Of a stretch of DNA of 30,897 nt, positions 14,338 to 23,727 are shown in pieces. This stretch comes from JBBSZK01 sp964354995 (lineage in GTDB: Archaea > Nanobdellota > Nanobdellia > Pacearchaeales > GW2011-AR1). Position 1 is the stretch's first letter, and every line of letters starts with the position of its first letter. The notes under the pieces are model-generated. The model was not told where the DNA came from. It ran no database searches and saw only the letters and a list, made by a program, of their open reading frames with translations. The stretch lies in assembly GCA_964354995.1 (NCBI GenBank), contig CAYHBQ010000006.1, positions 1 through 30,897 of the forward strand, given 5' to 3'. Both the position numbers and the translations under genes were made by a program.

Positions 14338-16117
14338 CAAGAGGTGCATCAAGCATACGCGATGACGCCTCCTTTGCATGTTTATATTCAGCAAGACCTT
14401 GATGAATCAATTGATACATTTTATCTAACTCTTGAGAAAAAACATCAAGATTATTCTTTGAATCAATAAACGCATCCATAATCATTTCTTCTATTTTAGG
14501 CGCTCCGCTCTCGCCCAGACTATCAAGCCCCAGATTAAACAAAATAATAGGCAATTCCCCAATAACAAGCCCAATACAACACATTTTGTTGATAATCAAA
14601 TCAACAACGCGCTCTTCCATCGTATCTTTTGTCGCAAGGCTGTAAATATGAATATCCTGTTTCTGTCCAATACGATCGAGCCGACCAATGCGTTGTTCAA
14701 CCGACATAGGGTTCCACGGCAAATCATAATTAATGATGTGATGACAAAACTGAAAGTTCAATCCTTCAGCCCCTGTTTCCGTACTGAGAAGTATCTGCGC
14801 CCCGTTTCGAAACTTTTGCACGCGTTCCTCGCGTTCTTCACGTGTCAACCCTCCCAAGTAAGGAACCATATCAAACCCGTGCGGAGAAAGTTTCTCAACG
14901 ATATAATTGAGTGTCGTTGGGTGTTTTGTATAAATAAGCATCTGCGCCCCAGGGTCTGTCTTTTGAATATCTCGAATAAGATTCACAAGAGTTTCAATCT
15001 TAGAATCTTTCGGGAGCACTTTGTATCGTTCAAGCAGCGAACGTGCAAGCATACGCGTCTCCCCATGATACTTCTCGCTCTCCGCAATCGCCGTGAGTGA
15101 CTCAATGGCAGAACGAGATGAACTCGTCACTTTGGGAAGCAACGCATACACAATAAGCCTTCCCGTGATAGGATGACCATCAACGGCGAAGTACTTTGTT
15201 TTAAGCAAGTCGCACACATCGTTGTACAATGAAAACTCTTCCGCAGACATGTCCACCGCAATCATCTTAGGGATACGTTTCTTATAATTAATCAGCGTAT
15301 CTGCGCGTTTGCGTCTAATCATCACCGCATCAAGTTTGCGTTTCAACTCACGCGGGTTGAGCGGATGACGCTTATTTCCCTTATGAAAAAATTCTTTCTT
15401 GAATTGCTGCAACGTGCCTAAATGCCCGCGTTTAAGCAGATGGAGCAGATTATACAGTTCAAGCAAATCATTCTGAAAAGGTGTCGCAGTCAACACCAAA
15501 AAGCGCTTCTTTTGCATTTTGTCAACAAACTGCCATCGTCGAGACTTACTATCTTTCAGCTTATGCGCTTCATCCACGATAAGTAAATCCCATAAAATTT
15601 CATGTGCTTTATTATGCTTGAAAACTCCTGCATCATTGTCATACGTTTTAACGCGGTCAATGGAAGCGAGCGCAAAATCAAATTTGCCCCAATCCGCATC
15701 AGACTCAATAGCATGAAACTGCAAATTAAATTTAGTATGTAGTTCCGCAAGCCATTGATCAACCAAAGAAGGGGGCGTGAGGATAAGCGCTTTCGTGACA
15801 AGCCCGCGCACAATAAATTCCTTAAGCACCATTCCTGCAGTAATTGTTTTTCCCAATCCAACCTCATCCGCAAGCAAAGCCGTACCATTGAAATCCCGTA
15901 AAATTTTAAGGGCGCCTTCAGATTGATGAGGCAAATTAAATTCAAGCCGTTTCACAATATCTTGATATGAGATAAGTTCGCTAATCTGCGCGCTATGGGA
16001 CACTTCTTCTGCCTCAAGACGTAAATTAAGCAAAGAACGTGATTCAAACTCGCGTTTTTGTACTTTCTCAAAGATAAGTTCGTCGTCGGAAAAAGACTCG
16101 TTTATTATAACACCCAT
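14330..16117 (-). CDS. SNF2/Swi2-family DNA translocase (RapA-like)
   Basis: This 595-residue protein has both RecA-like lobes. Motif I is DEVGLGKT (84-91), Ia ILTPPSLVDQW, II VDEAH (181-185), III LTATP (209-213), V STETGAEGLNF (445-454) and VI EQRIGRLDRIGQ (474-485). Such proteins move on double-stranded DNA to displace proteins or remodel RNA polymerase complexes. The N-terminal LEFNLPHQSEGALKIL is the Q-motif region. A C-terminal extension (about 500-595) is helical. A GAGGTG Shine-Dalgarno at 16122-16127 precedes the ATG by four bases, with TTTAAA at 16151-16156 behind it. It is followed by an overlapping Cys-rich gene; no methylase or nuclease gene is adjacent. Confidence 0.9.
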   Translation of the reverse strand: MGVIINESFSDDELIFEKVQKREFESRSLLNLRLEAEEVSHSAQISELISYQDIVKRLEFNLPHQSEGALKILRDFNGTALLADEVGLGKTITAGMVLKEFIVRGLVTKALILTPPSLVDQWLAELHTKFNLQFHAIESDADWGKFDFALASIDRVKTYDNDAGVFKHNKAHEILWDLLIVDEAHKLKDSKSRRWQFVDKMQKKRFLVLTATPFQNDLLELYNLLHLLKRGHLGTLQQFKKEFFHKGNKRHPLNPRELKRKLDAVMIRRKRADTLINYKKRIPKMIAVDMSAEEFSLYNDVCDLLKTKYFAVDGHPITGRLIVYALLPKVTSSSRSAIESLTAIAESEKYHGETRMLARSLLERYKVLPKDSKIETLVNLIRDIQKTDPGAQMLIYTKHPTTLNYIVEKLSPHGFDMVPYLGGLTREEREERVQKFRNGAQILLSTETGAEGLNFQFCHHIINYDLPWNPMSVEQRIGRLDRIGQKQDIHIYSLATKDTMEERVVDLIINKMCCIGLVIGELPIILFNLGLDSLGESGAPKIEEMIMDAFIDSKNNLDVFSQELDKMYQLIHQGLAEYKHAKEASSRMLDAPLDG

Positions 16118-16227
16118 TATACACCTCTCGATGCCGAACGAACGCTCCTCTTTAAAAGTTAATGGTGCTCAAGCACTACGAACGCTTATAAACTCGCATC
16201 AGCTCATGTACAAAAGAGTGTGATTCA

Positions 16228-18057
16228 ATGCTAACCCCTAAAGAGTTGGAGCTAATTGCGACTATCCTGCGTAGAGACGTTATTGAAATGACAACGGCTG
16301 CAGGAAGCGGGCACCCCAGTTCATGCCTGTCTGCCGCAGACATCATGGCGACGCTTTGGTTTAATGAGATGTTTTTTGACCCGCACAATCCACACCACCC
16401 AAACAACGACCAATTTGTTATGAGCAAGGGTCACGCCGCACCGCTCTATTACGCCGTGCTCAAGCATGTTGGATGTGCAAACTATGATCTCCTCTCACTT
16501 AGAAAACACGGCAGTCTGCTTGAAGGCCATCCTACGCCACGAGTAAGCCCCTGGATTCCTGCAGCAACAGGTTCGTTAGGACAGGGGCTTGCAATAGGCT
16601 GCGGATGTGCACTCGGATGCAAAATGCAAAAAAGTACCGCGCGCACCTATGTGCTTCTCGGAGACAGCGAGTGTGCAGAAGGTTCCGTTTGGGAGGCCGT
16701 TCAATTTGCAGCATACCATGAGCTCGACAACTTGTGCGCGATAGTCGATATCAATCGATTAGGGCAGCGTGGAGAAACCATGCTCGGTCACAATATAGAA
16801 GCATACAAAAAAAGATTCAGTTCATTTGGATGGAACGCAATCACAATAAACGGCCACAAAATAACCGAACTAGAATCGGCTTTCAAAAAAGCACGCACCT
16901 CGAAAAAACCGACTGTCATCCTTGCCAAAACCCTCAAAGGAAAAGGAGTCCCGTTCATGGAGAATAAAGAGGGGTGGCACGGACGCGCGCTCACGAAAGA
17001 CGAATGTGCAAAAGCCCTCAAAGCATTACCTCTCACGAACATGCCCTCCTGGAAACCAAAACTGCCCGTAACATCCAGAGAAACGCAGTCGCCTCCATTC
17101 CACACCACAATGCCTACTTCATACGAACCCCAAGACCATATTGCAACCCGAGAAGCCTACGGAAAAGCACTTGCGCGATGCGCAGTAGAAAATCCTTCAA
17201 TCGTTGCACTTGACGCAGAAGTAAGCAATTCTACCTATACTGAAAAAGTACAAGAACGCACCCCCCATCAGTTTATCGAATGCTTCATTGCTGAGCAAAC
17301 CCTCATCGGCGTAGCACATGGTCTTTCACTCAGACGATACAAACCGTTTGCCGCCACGTTTGCCGCATTTGTAACACGGGCGCATGACCAGCTGCGTATG
17401 ACTGCCCTTTCAAACGCGTCCATAACGATAACAGGTTCGCATGCAGGAGTTTCCATCGGTGAAGATGGTCCCTCACAAATGGGGCTTGAAGATATTGCCT
17501 TATTTCGTTCACTCCCTCACACAACCGTATTCTATCCCAGCGACGCCATTGCAACAGAACGCATCGTACAATTGGCCGCACAAACGCCCGGACTCACTTA
17601 TATTAGAACAACACGAGCAAAAACGCCCGTAATCTACAAACCAAAAGAAGAGTTCATCGTAAACGATTTCAAAGCAATATACTTATCAAACAATGATAGC
17701 GCCGTACTTGTGGGTGCAGGCATAACGCTCCATGAAGCACTCAAGGCGCATGACCAACTCAAGAAACAAGGAGTAAGCACTGCCGTTGTCGACGTGTATT
17801 GTATAAAGCCCTTCCCCGATGCAAAATTCATAGACTTCGTAAAAAAACACGGTAATCGAATCATCGTTGCGGAAGACCATTATTACGAAGGGGGCATTGG
17901 TGAAATGATTGCACGCACGCTCGTAAACACAGGGATTGCCTTCAGACACCTCGCGGTAAAAAACGTGCCACGCACGGGAACCAAAGACGAGTTACTCGAT
18001 GACGCAAAGATTAACGCGAAAGCCATCATCTCGGCAACTCATGAAATTGTTAAGTAA
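16228..18057 (+). CDS. tkt: Transketolase, full length
   Basis: This 609-residue thiamine diphosphate enzyme transfers two-carbon units between sugar phosphates. The N-terminal half has H29 in GSGHPSS, KGHAAP, LEGHPTP, GSLGQGL and the TPP motif GDSE (145-148) to N176. The C-terminal half has AEQTLIGVAHGLSL with the catalytic Glu, then SHAGVSIGEDGPSQMGLED and the AEDHYYEGGIGE terminal domain. Many archaea carry it as two separate genes; here it is one chain, like the shorter mammalian-type enzymes (about 620). The ATG follows a TTATAA box (16187-16192) by about 38 bp, with a GAGTGTGAT Shine-Dalgarno-like sequence just before it. It diverges from the SNF2 operon. Confidence 0.93.
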   Translation: MLTPKELELIATILRRDVIEMTTAAGSGHPSSCLSAADIMATLWFNEMFFDPHNPHHPNNDQFVMSKGHAAPLYYAVLKHVGCANYDLLSLRKHGSLLEGHPTPRVSPWIPAATGSLGQGLAIGCGCALGCKMQKSTARTYVLLGDSECAEGSVWEAVQFAAYHELDNLCAIVDINRLGQRGETMLGHNIEAYKKRFSSFGWNAITINGHKITELESAFKKARTSKKPTVILAKTLKGKGVPFMENKEGWHGRALTKDECAKALKALPLTNMPSWKPKLPVTSRETQSPPFHTTMPTSYEPQDHIATREAYGKALARCAVENPSIVALDAEVSNSTYTEKVQERTPHQFIECFIAEQTLIGVAHGLSLRRYKPFAATFAAFVTRAHDQLRMTALSNASITITGSHAGVSIGEDGPSQMGLEDIALFRSLPHTTVFYPSDAIATERIVQLAAQTPGLTYIRTTRAKTPVIYKPKEEFIVNDFKAIYLSNNDSAVLVGAGITLHEALKAHDQLKKQGVSTAVVDVYCIKPFPDAKFIDFVKKHGNRIIVAEDHYYEGGIGEMIARTLVNTGIAFRHLAVKNVPRTGTKDELLDDAKINAKAIISATHEIVK

Positions 18058-18122
18058 AAAACTCGAATTCACTGGGAACGACTGGATAAAGCGACTCTTC
18101 TGAAAAATGCATTGTCTAACAA

Positions 18123-20741
18123 TTAACACACGTCTTTCCAGAAGCACGCACGCGCATTAAACGATTTAAGAGCATCAAATATCCCCACAAAAACAAACGC
18201 GAGCACAACTGAAACAATCCACCAGTGCCACGGCAGAGCAACGGTCTCAAAGAACACGCGAAGAGGTGTATAAAGAATTGCAAACGTAGCCAAAAGAGAT
18301 ACAAATGAAGCCATGACGAGCGACCTATTGACAAATGGTGAACGCCCTAGCGTCGATTTCCTGAATGACCTAAAGTTAAACGCCCCTATAATCTCAAAAC
18401 AAATTAAGGTTACAAGCGCCGCAGTCCGGGCAAAGGCCACATCCATTCCTGCAATATAGAGTGCGTAGACATAGACACCCAGCGTGCCAAGACCCATGAT
18501 TACCCCTGCAATAATAAGCATGTGAATATGATTCCGCGTCAACAAAGACTCTTTACGACGAGGTTTATGGTCCATAACATCGTGAGAACTTGGATTTAAT
18601 CCGAGCGTTATCGCAGGAAAATCATCAGTAATCATATTCATAAATAAAATTTGAATTGCCACGAGTGGAAGCGGTAATCCGAGGAAAATTCCAAAGAAGA
18701 TAACGAGGATTTCTGCAAGAACACATGAAAACTGATAGGTGATAAACTTCCGCATGTTATTAAAAATAGTTCTTCCCTCCCTAACCGCGTTTACAATGGT
18801 TGCAAAGTTGTCGTCTTTCAACGTAATATCTGCAACGCTTCGTGAAACGTCAGTACCCGAAATCCCCATCGCGACACCGACCTGTGCCGCTTTAAGAGCA
18901 GGAGCGTCATTGACTCCGTCGCCTGTCATGGTCACCACCTCCCCGCGAGCTTTGAGCGCATTCACAATACGCAGTTTATGTTCAGGACGCACACGCGCAA
19001 AAATGACCGTTTCCCCAACACACTGCACAAGCGCACTATCTGAAAGCGCATCAAGATGCTCCCCTGTCAATAAAGGCCCATGAAGCCCAATTTGAGATGC
19101 GATGGAGAGTGCCGTCTCGCGATGGTCTCCCGTAATCATCTTAACCGCGATGCCTGCATGCATACACTCACGCAAAGCCGCAATTACTTCAGGCCGAGGA
19201 GGATCTTCAAGCGCAACAATACCCAAAAAGATAAGCCCTTTTTCATGATCAATGGTAGTCCCTGTAGAAGGTTTATACGCAAGCGCGATAGTACGATACC
19301 CTCGAGTAGAAAACGAATGGACCATCTCTGCAAGCCGCTTGCGCTCGGATACAGTAAGACTAAACGCACCATCCTTACGATGAATCTTTGTACAGGCATC
19401 AAGCACATATTCGGGCGCGCCCTTGGTAAATACAAACGAAGACTTTCCCATATGGACAAGCACCGACATAAGTTTACGTTCTGAACTGAACGGAATCTCT
19501 GCCTTGCGCGTAACATGCAACTGCTCATTCACAAACCCTGCCTTCGCAGCCATCACCAAAAGCGCGGTTTCAGTCGCCGTCCCCACAACCTCATAGCGAT
19601 CGTCGCTCCCTGAACGAGAGATAGAGGCATCGTTACACGCCACCGCACCCTTGCATACTAAATCAAGGACCTTATCCTTAGAAACATCGTACGAAGCACC
19701 TTCATATCGAAACTCTCCTTCAGCCGTGTACCCTGCACCGCTAATTTCGAGTACGCGACCATCAACAAACGCATACTTTGCCGTCATTTCACCTTTGGTC
19801 AACGTACCTGTCTTATCAGAACAAATAACCGTTGTTTCACCAAGCGTCTCAATCACTGACATACGATTGACAATCGCATTCTGCAAGGCCATGCGATGGG
19901 CTCCCGCAGAAAGCGTTGTAATTAATACTACAGGAAAGCTCTCAGGAAACGCGGAAACCGCAAGCGCAATCATGATAATAAGCGCATCGACCAAGACAGT
20001 CGCTGTAAACGCATCTGCTCGTAGTGCATATATAATTCCTGTTGCAAGCGCAAAGAAGAGAGCCACAAAAATCGCATAGCGGGCCAATCCATTTACTTTT
20101 TTTTGTAACGGAAGTTCTTTCTGTTCACGAGAAATAAGATTTGCAATCGCACCAAAACGACTTGACATCCCCGTCTTAGTAATCTGTACAGTCGCTCGAC
20201 CATGCACTACAAACGTACCCATAAATACATAATGCGTATCGGGACCATCGCCATCTCGAGAAACGAACTTAGAAACCTCCGCAGATTCGCCCGTCAATAT
20301 GGATTCATTCACCTTCAACTCGTTTGCTTCCAAAATGAGCGCATCCGCCGGAACACGCTCTCCCGTACGCAACAGTACAATATCGCCCACAACTAAATCA
20401 CGTGCAGGAACGGTCACAACCTTTCCATCTCGAACGACGACCGAAACGGGCGTAATCATAGAACGAAGCGCCTGAATAGCAGTTTCTGCACGATATTCCT
20501 GAAAAAAGCCAATAATGACTACCAATAAGATAATTGCTAAAAGCGCATAAGCCGTAATGGGCTTTTCAACAAAAAAAGAAAGTAACATGGCCACAACAAG
20601 GAGATATAATACAAAGTTGCCTCGAATTTGACGAAAGAGAATAGTGAGGGGTGCGACCCTGCCGACGTCCTTAATCTCGTTCGAGCCGTGCGCGCGTAAA
20701 AGCTCAGCCGCTTCGTGAGAACTCAACCCCTTAAAGTCCAT
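18123..20741 (-). CDS. P-type (P2A-like) cation ATPase, probably Ca2+
   Basis: This 872-residue ATPase has an N-terminal cation domain, TGES (150-153), the phosphorylated Asp D309 in SDKTGTLT, nucleotide-binding KGAPE (440-444), TGDGVND (606-612) and about ten membrane helices. Ion-site residues align with SERCA: E267 in PESFP (SERCA PEGLP E309), E677 (E771), and N702, T705, D706 in NMITDDFP (N796, T799, D800). The SERCA site I residue N768 is Val here, so one intact site (site II), as in SPCA/PMCA pumps, is likely. TTTAAA at 20763-20768 is centred 24.5 bp before the ATG. Ca2+ is the most likely ion; Mn2+ is possible. Confidence 0.88.
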   Translation of the reverse strand: MDFKGLSSHEAAELLRAHGSNEIKDVGRVAPLTILFRQIRGNFVLYLLVVAMLLSFFVEKPITAYALLAIILLVVIIGFFQEYRAETAIQALRSMITPVSVVVRDGKVVTVPARDLVVGDIVLLRTGERVPADALILEANELKVNESILTGESAEVSKFVSRDGDGPDTHYVFMGTFVVHGRATVQITKTGMSSRFGAIANLISREQKELPLQKKVNGLARYAIFVALFFALATGIIYALRADAFTATVLVDALIIMIALAVSAFPESFPVVLITTLSAGAHRMALQNAIVNRMSVIETLGETTVICSDKTGTLTKGEMTAKYAFVDGRVLEISGAGYTAEGEFRYEGASYDVSKDKVLDLVCKGAVACNDASISRSGSDDRYEVVGTATETALLVMAAKAGFVNEQLHVTRKAEIPFSSERKLMSVLVHMGKSSFVFTKGAPEYVLDACTKIHRKDGAFSLTVSERKRLAEMVHSFSTRGYRTIALAYKPSTGTTIDHEKGLIFLGIVALEDPPRPEVIAALRECMHAGIAVKMITGDHRETALSIASQIGLHGPLLTGEHLDALSDSALVQCVGETVIFARVRPEHKLRIVNALKARGEVVTMTGDGVNDAPALKAAQVGVAMGISGTDVSRSVADITLKDDNFATIVNAVREGRTIFNNMRKFITYQFSCVLAEILVIFFGIFLGLPLPLVAIQILFMNMITDDFPAITLGLNPSSHDVMDHKPRRKESLLTRNHIHMLIIAGVIMGLGTLGVYVYALYIAGMDVAFARTAALVTLICFEIIGAFNFRSFRKSTLGRSPFVNRSLVMASFVSLLATFAILYTPLRVFFETVALPWHWWIVSVVLAFVFVGIFDALKSFNARACFWKDVC

Positions 20742-20822
20742 AAGACAATAAGACCAAATGCCTTTAAAGAGTTTTCAGAGACAACATCTTTTTATAGACT
20801 CCGTGCATAAAAATATCAAGAT

Positions 20823-21452
20823 ATGAAAAAAAGAACAACCCTATTTGACCGAGAAACACAAAGGGTCGAGTTTCGTGTAGCCATTTTCGGTTCCGCACGC
20901 ATCAAGAAAAACGACCCGGCATACAAATCGATATATGCGCTTGCAAAAATGATTGGGTCGCAAGATATAGATATCGTCACCGGAGGCGGCCCAGGGCTCA
21001 TGGAAGCAGCATCGGAAGGTCACGCTGCAGCGCGCAAAGGAAAGGGCCATTCGCTCGGGTTACTCATAAAACTTCCAGAGAAACAACGCGAAAGCAACCA
21101 TCTTAACATAAAACGCGAGTTTAACCGATTCTCAGAACGCCTTGATACCTTTATGCAATTATCAAACGCAGTCGTGGTGGCCCCTGGCGGATTAGGAACA
21201 CTCCTTGAATTCTTTTACGCATGGCAGCTTATCCAAGTTAAACAGATATGCGATGTCCCTCTTATCCTTCTAGGAGACCATTACCAAGAACTTATCGCAT
21301 GGATAAAGAAAGGCCCGCTCAAACATAAATACTTGGCAAAACAAGACATGAAATCCCTGTTTCTTGCAAAAAATCCTCAAGAAGCGATGCACATTATCGA
21401 ACAAGCCCAGGCCCATTTCAAACGTGGCGGAAAGAACATCTGCCCACTATAA
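20823..21452 (+). CDS. LOG-family (lysine decarboxylase-like) nucleotide phosphoribohydrolase
   Basis: This 209-residue Rossmann-like protein carries GGGPGLMEA (54-62) and PGGLGTLLE (121-129), the signature pair of the LOG/YgdH family. Members split nucleoside monophosphates into base and ribose 5-phosphate, so the product could enter the pentose pathway genes nearby. R106 in FSERLDTF matches the conserved catalytic Arg. The family is often misnamed lysine decarboxylase. A TTTTTATAG box (20789-20796) is about 30 bp upstream. Confidence 0.85.
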   Translation: MKKRTTLFDRETQRVEFRVAIFGSARIKKNDPAYKSIYALAKMIGSQDIDIVTGGGPGLMEAASEGHAAARKGKGHSLGLLIKLPEKQRESNHLNIKREFNRFSERLDTFMQLSNAVVVAPGGLGTLLEFFYAWQLIQVKQICDVPLILLGDHYQELIAWIKKGPLKHKYLAKQDMKSLFLAKNPQEAMHIIEQAQAHFKRGGKNICPL

Positions 21453-21500
21453 AGAAGTACCCAACCAACAGTTTTTTAAACAACGCGAAAACGTAAGGTT

Positions 21501-22295
21501 ATGGGCTTAGGCTCTCGATTAAGGATGACAGAAGACGATGTAGAGCACGCCTTCGGACACCTCGGTTTGAAAGTAGTGGACACGTCATTTCTATTATGGC
21601 CTCACGAAGAAGAAGACCCTAGAAAAAGGTATACCGGAAACAAAATTGAGTACATTGAAGAAAGTCGCGCATGGTTTTGGAAGCACGCAGACGAATCGAT
21701 AGTAACCACACGGGAAGTGTATGACGAAGTAAGCGACTGGATTCACTTTATTCGAAAATCGCACAAAAACACCAGGCAATTCAGAAAAGACCTTTTAGCT
21801 CACCCCACCCATGGAAGAAGAAAACCAAAAAGATATGAGGGAGGAAGAGACATAGACGAAACAGTAAGAACATTACAAGCTCTTGAAACTCGCGAAAAAG
21901 GATTCCGTGCAAACTGGATGGGTACTCGAATGGTTGAAAAAAGATACGAAAATCTCCTGAACGAGAGAAGTCCTCGACTCATAGAGATAGTTAGAAGCTC
22001 CCTTCCTGCATCAAATCAAGAAAGTGCAAATCCCGTAGGAGATAACGACATGAACATCTATGCAAAAGCGTTTACGCTCAGTTACCTCGGACCAGTTACG
22101 GTTATAACAAGAGACAACCATTTTCAACATCTGCATTGGGCTTACGGCAGACAAATAAAATTACTGGATGAAGCAGGTCTGTCTGCACCCCCTTACCCGT
22201 TATATGTAGTTATTTATGGGGAGACCAATGTGCGAGGCCTTGTAAGAAAGCACGGACAAACAAAAGAAATTCATATGATTCGCCCAGCGCACTAG
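21501..22295 (+). CDS. Predicted PIN-like domain protein
   Basis: This 264-residue protein shows the acidic pattern of a PIN nuclease: D27 in LKVVDTSFLL (strand 1), E72 in VTTREVYDEVSDW, D181/D183 in VGDNDMNIYAKAFTLSYLG, and D205 in VTVITRDNHF. Between E72 and D181 it has a long basic insert (about 80-165, rich in RK), and a C-terminal extension follows the PIN core. No antitoxin ORF lies upstream or downstream, so it is not a standard VapBC pair. Arg codons are mostly AGA, unlike neighbours. TTTAAA (21475-21480) is centred 23.5 bp before the ATG; the in-frame ATG at 21525 is an alternative. The call comes from motif spacing only. Confidence 0.6.
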   Translation: MGLGSRLRMTEDDVEHAFGHLGLKVVDTSFLLWPHEEEDPRKRYTGNKIEYIEESRAWFWKHADESIVTTREVYDEVSDWIHFIRKSHKNTRQFRKDLLAHPTHGRRKPKRYEGGRDIDETVRTLQALETREKGFRANWMGTRMVEKRYENLLNERSPRLIEIVRSSLPASNQESANPVGDNDMNIYAKAFTLSYLGPVTVITRDNHFQHLHWAYGRQIKLLDEAGLSAPPYPLYVVIYGETNVRGLVRKHGQTKEIHMIRPAH

Positions 22296-22332
22296 TTTTA
22301 TAAAGCTGAACCTCCTAATGCAAAAGAAAGAG

Positions 22333-23313
22333 ATGAACGTCGCTATCAACGGATTTGGTCGTATTGGACGCGCGATTCTAAAAATTGCCCTAGAAAGAAA
22401 AATAAACATTGTTGCCATCAATGACACGCACGGCGCCGAATCAGCAGCTTACACACTCAAATACGACTCAGTATATGGTAGGTACAAGCAAAACATAAGC
22501 TCAAAAGGAAAATATCTAATCATCGGCAACAAAAAGATACCGGTCCTCAGCGAACGTGATCCCTTAAAGCTACCCTGGAAATCGCTTAACGTCGATGTCG
22601 TGATTGAATCAACAGGAGCATTCACAAACGCAAGAGATGCCGTAGCACACATCAAGGCGGGTGCAAAGAAAGTAGTGATAACTGCTCCTGCAAAAGGCCC
22701 CGATGTGACCATCGTACCTGGAGTAAACGATTCGTGGCTCAAATCGTCTCACAAGATACTTTCAGTCGGCTCATGCACAACGAATTGTACTGCTACCATT
22801 GCAAAAGTTCTGATGGATACCTTCGGAGTCAAGTATGCTATGCTTACCACCATTCATGCGTATACCAATGACCAAGCGATTCAAGACAGCGCCCATCATA
22901 ACATCCGTCGAGGTCGAGCAGGCGCACTCAATATGGTCCCGACAACAACGGGAGCAGCAGAAACAGTCATTGAAGTCTTGCCCAAACTCAAGGGGCTCAT
23001 GACGGGATTATCAGTCAGAGTACCCGTGGCATGCGGCTCGCTTACAGATTTGACTGTTGAAGTGATAAAAAAAGCAACGGTAAAGAGCGTAAATGACGCG
23101 TTCAAAAAGGCAAGCAAAAGCACGTTTAAAGGGCTCATCGAATACACGGAAGATCCACTCGTATCATCCGACGTCATAGGCAATCCCCATTCCGCAGTCG
23201 TAGATGCCTTGAGCACACAAGTCGACGGCAATTTAGTCAAAATTTTGGCATGGTATGACAACGAATTCGGCTATTCTAACCGCGTCGTTGACATCGTGCA
23301 ACGACTGAAGTAA
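22333..23313 (+). CDS. gapA: Glyceraldehyde-3-phosphate dehydrogenase, bacterial class I type
   Basis: This 326-residue enzyme has the Rossmann opening MNVAINGFGRIGR, D31 in AIND typical for NAD use, the catalytic C148 in SCTTNC, H175 in IHAYTNDQ, the RRGRAGALN phosphate loop and the C-terminal WYDNEFGYSNRV. This is class I, as in bacteria and eukaryotes, not the archaeal class II enzyme. The ATG at 22333 is chosen over 22318. TTTATAAA (22297-22304) puts transcription start near 22326, and the shorter reading begins like other class I enzymes. A bacterial origin by transfer is likely. It would feed the archaeal-type PGK at 23728. Confidence 0.93.
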   Translation: MNVAINGFGRIGRAILKIALERKINIVAINDTHGAESAAYTLKYDSVYGRYKQNISSKGKYLIIGNKKIPVLSERDPLKLPWKSLNVDVVIESTGAFTNARDAVAHIKAGAKKVVITAPAKGPDVTIVPGVNDSWLKSSHKILSVGSCTTNCTATIAKVLMDTFGVKYAMLTTIHAYTNDQAIQDSAHHNIRRGRAGALNMVPTTTGAAETVIEVLPKLKGLMTGLSVRVPVACGSLTDLTVEVIKKATVKSVNDAFKKASKSTFKGLIEYTEDPLVSSDVIGNPHSAVVDALSTQVDGNLVKILAWYDNEFGYSNRVVDIVQRLK

Positions 23314-23351
23314 GTAAATCAATTTATATAACCTGTTCTGATAGCCTACCT

Positions 23352-23513
23352 ATGGCAGCAACACCTCCAGGAGCACGAAAAAGAAAACTTGACTATATGG
23401 TAGACCAAACTGTATTCGACGAGTTCGTAAAAGCGTGCAGCCGAAAGGGCTTCGCCCCACAAGTCTTACTCGAGCAAGCCATGAAAAAGTTTACGCAGAA
23501 CGGTTCTCTCTAA
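23352..23513 (+). CDS. 53-residue ribbon-helix-helix-like small protein
   Basis: The protein has a basic N-terminus (PPGARKRKL), one strand-like segment (DYMVDQTVFDEF) and two helices (DEFVKACSRKG and APQVLLEQAMKKFTQ). This is the layout of MetJ/Arc/CopG DNA-binding dimers. A TTTATATA box (23322-23329) is centred 26 bp before the ATG, so a leaderless gene is well supported. It sits between GAPDH and PGK and might act on these genes, but that is speculation. Another small fold is possible. Confidence 0.58.
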   Translation: MAATPPGARKRKLDYMVDQTVFDEFVKACSRKGFAPQVLLEQAMKKFTQNGSL

Positions 23514-23553
23514 TACAATAAACTATTTAATCTCATTTTAAATAAAGACCTAC

Positions 23554-23676
23554 ATGGCAAGAGCAACTGAATTTGTTGATCGCGACTACGACCGCCGACT
23601 TGCAGAGTATAAAGCCCTGCGCGAGAAGACGCGAGTAGAGCAAGAAAAGCAACAGACCAATCAAAAAAGAGATTGA
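23554..23676 (+). CDS. 40-residue charged helical micro-protein
   Basis: MARATEFVDRDYDRRLAEYKALREK... is a single charged helix with about half of its residues Arg, Lys, Glu or Asp, and a Gln-rich end. TATTTAA at about 23523-23530 is centred about 27 bp before the ATG. No family is recognised. The clean start, TATA spacing and coding-like composition favour a real gene. Confidence 0.48.
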   Translation: MARATEFVDRDYDRRLAEYKALREKTRVEQEKQQTNQKRD

Positions 23677-23727
23677 GCACATAACCTCGATTTTATAAAT
23701 AACACCTTCCTAGTTAGAGGAAGGATA

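Noticed and set aside
14338..14394. Longer N-terminus for the Cys-rich protein
   Set aside because: The extension reads basic low-quality sequence inside the SNF2 gene; ATG 14337 overlaps the SNF2 stop as in a normal coupled operon.
19651..20079. 142-residue ORF antisense to the P-type ATPase
   Set aside because: Low-complexity Ser/Thr/Ala translation complementary to conserved ATPase sequence.
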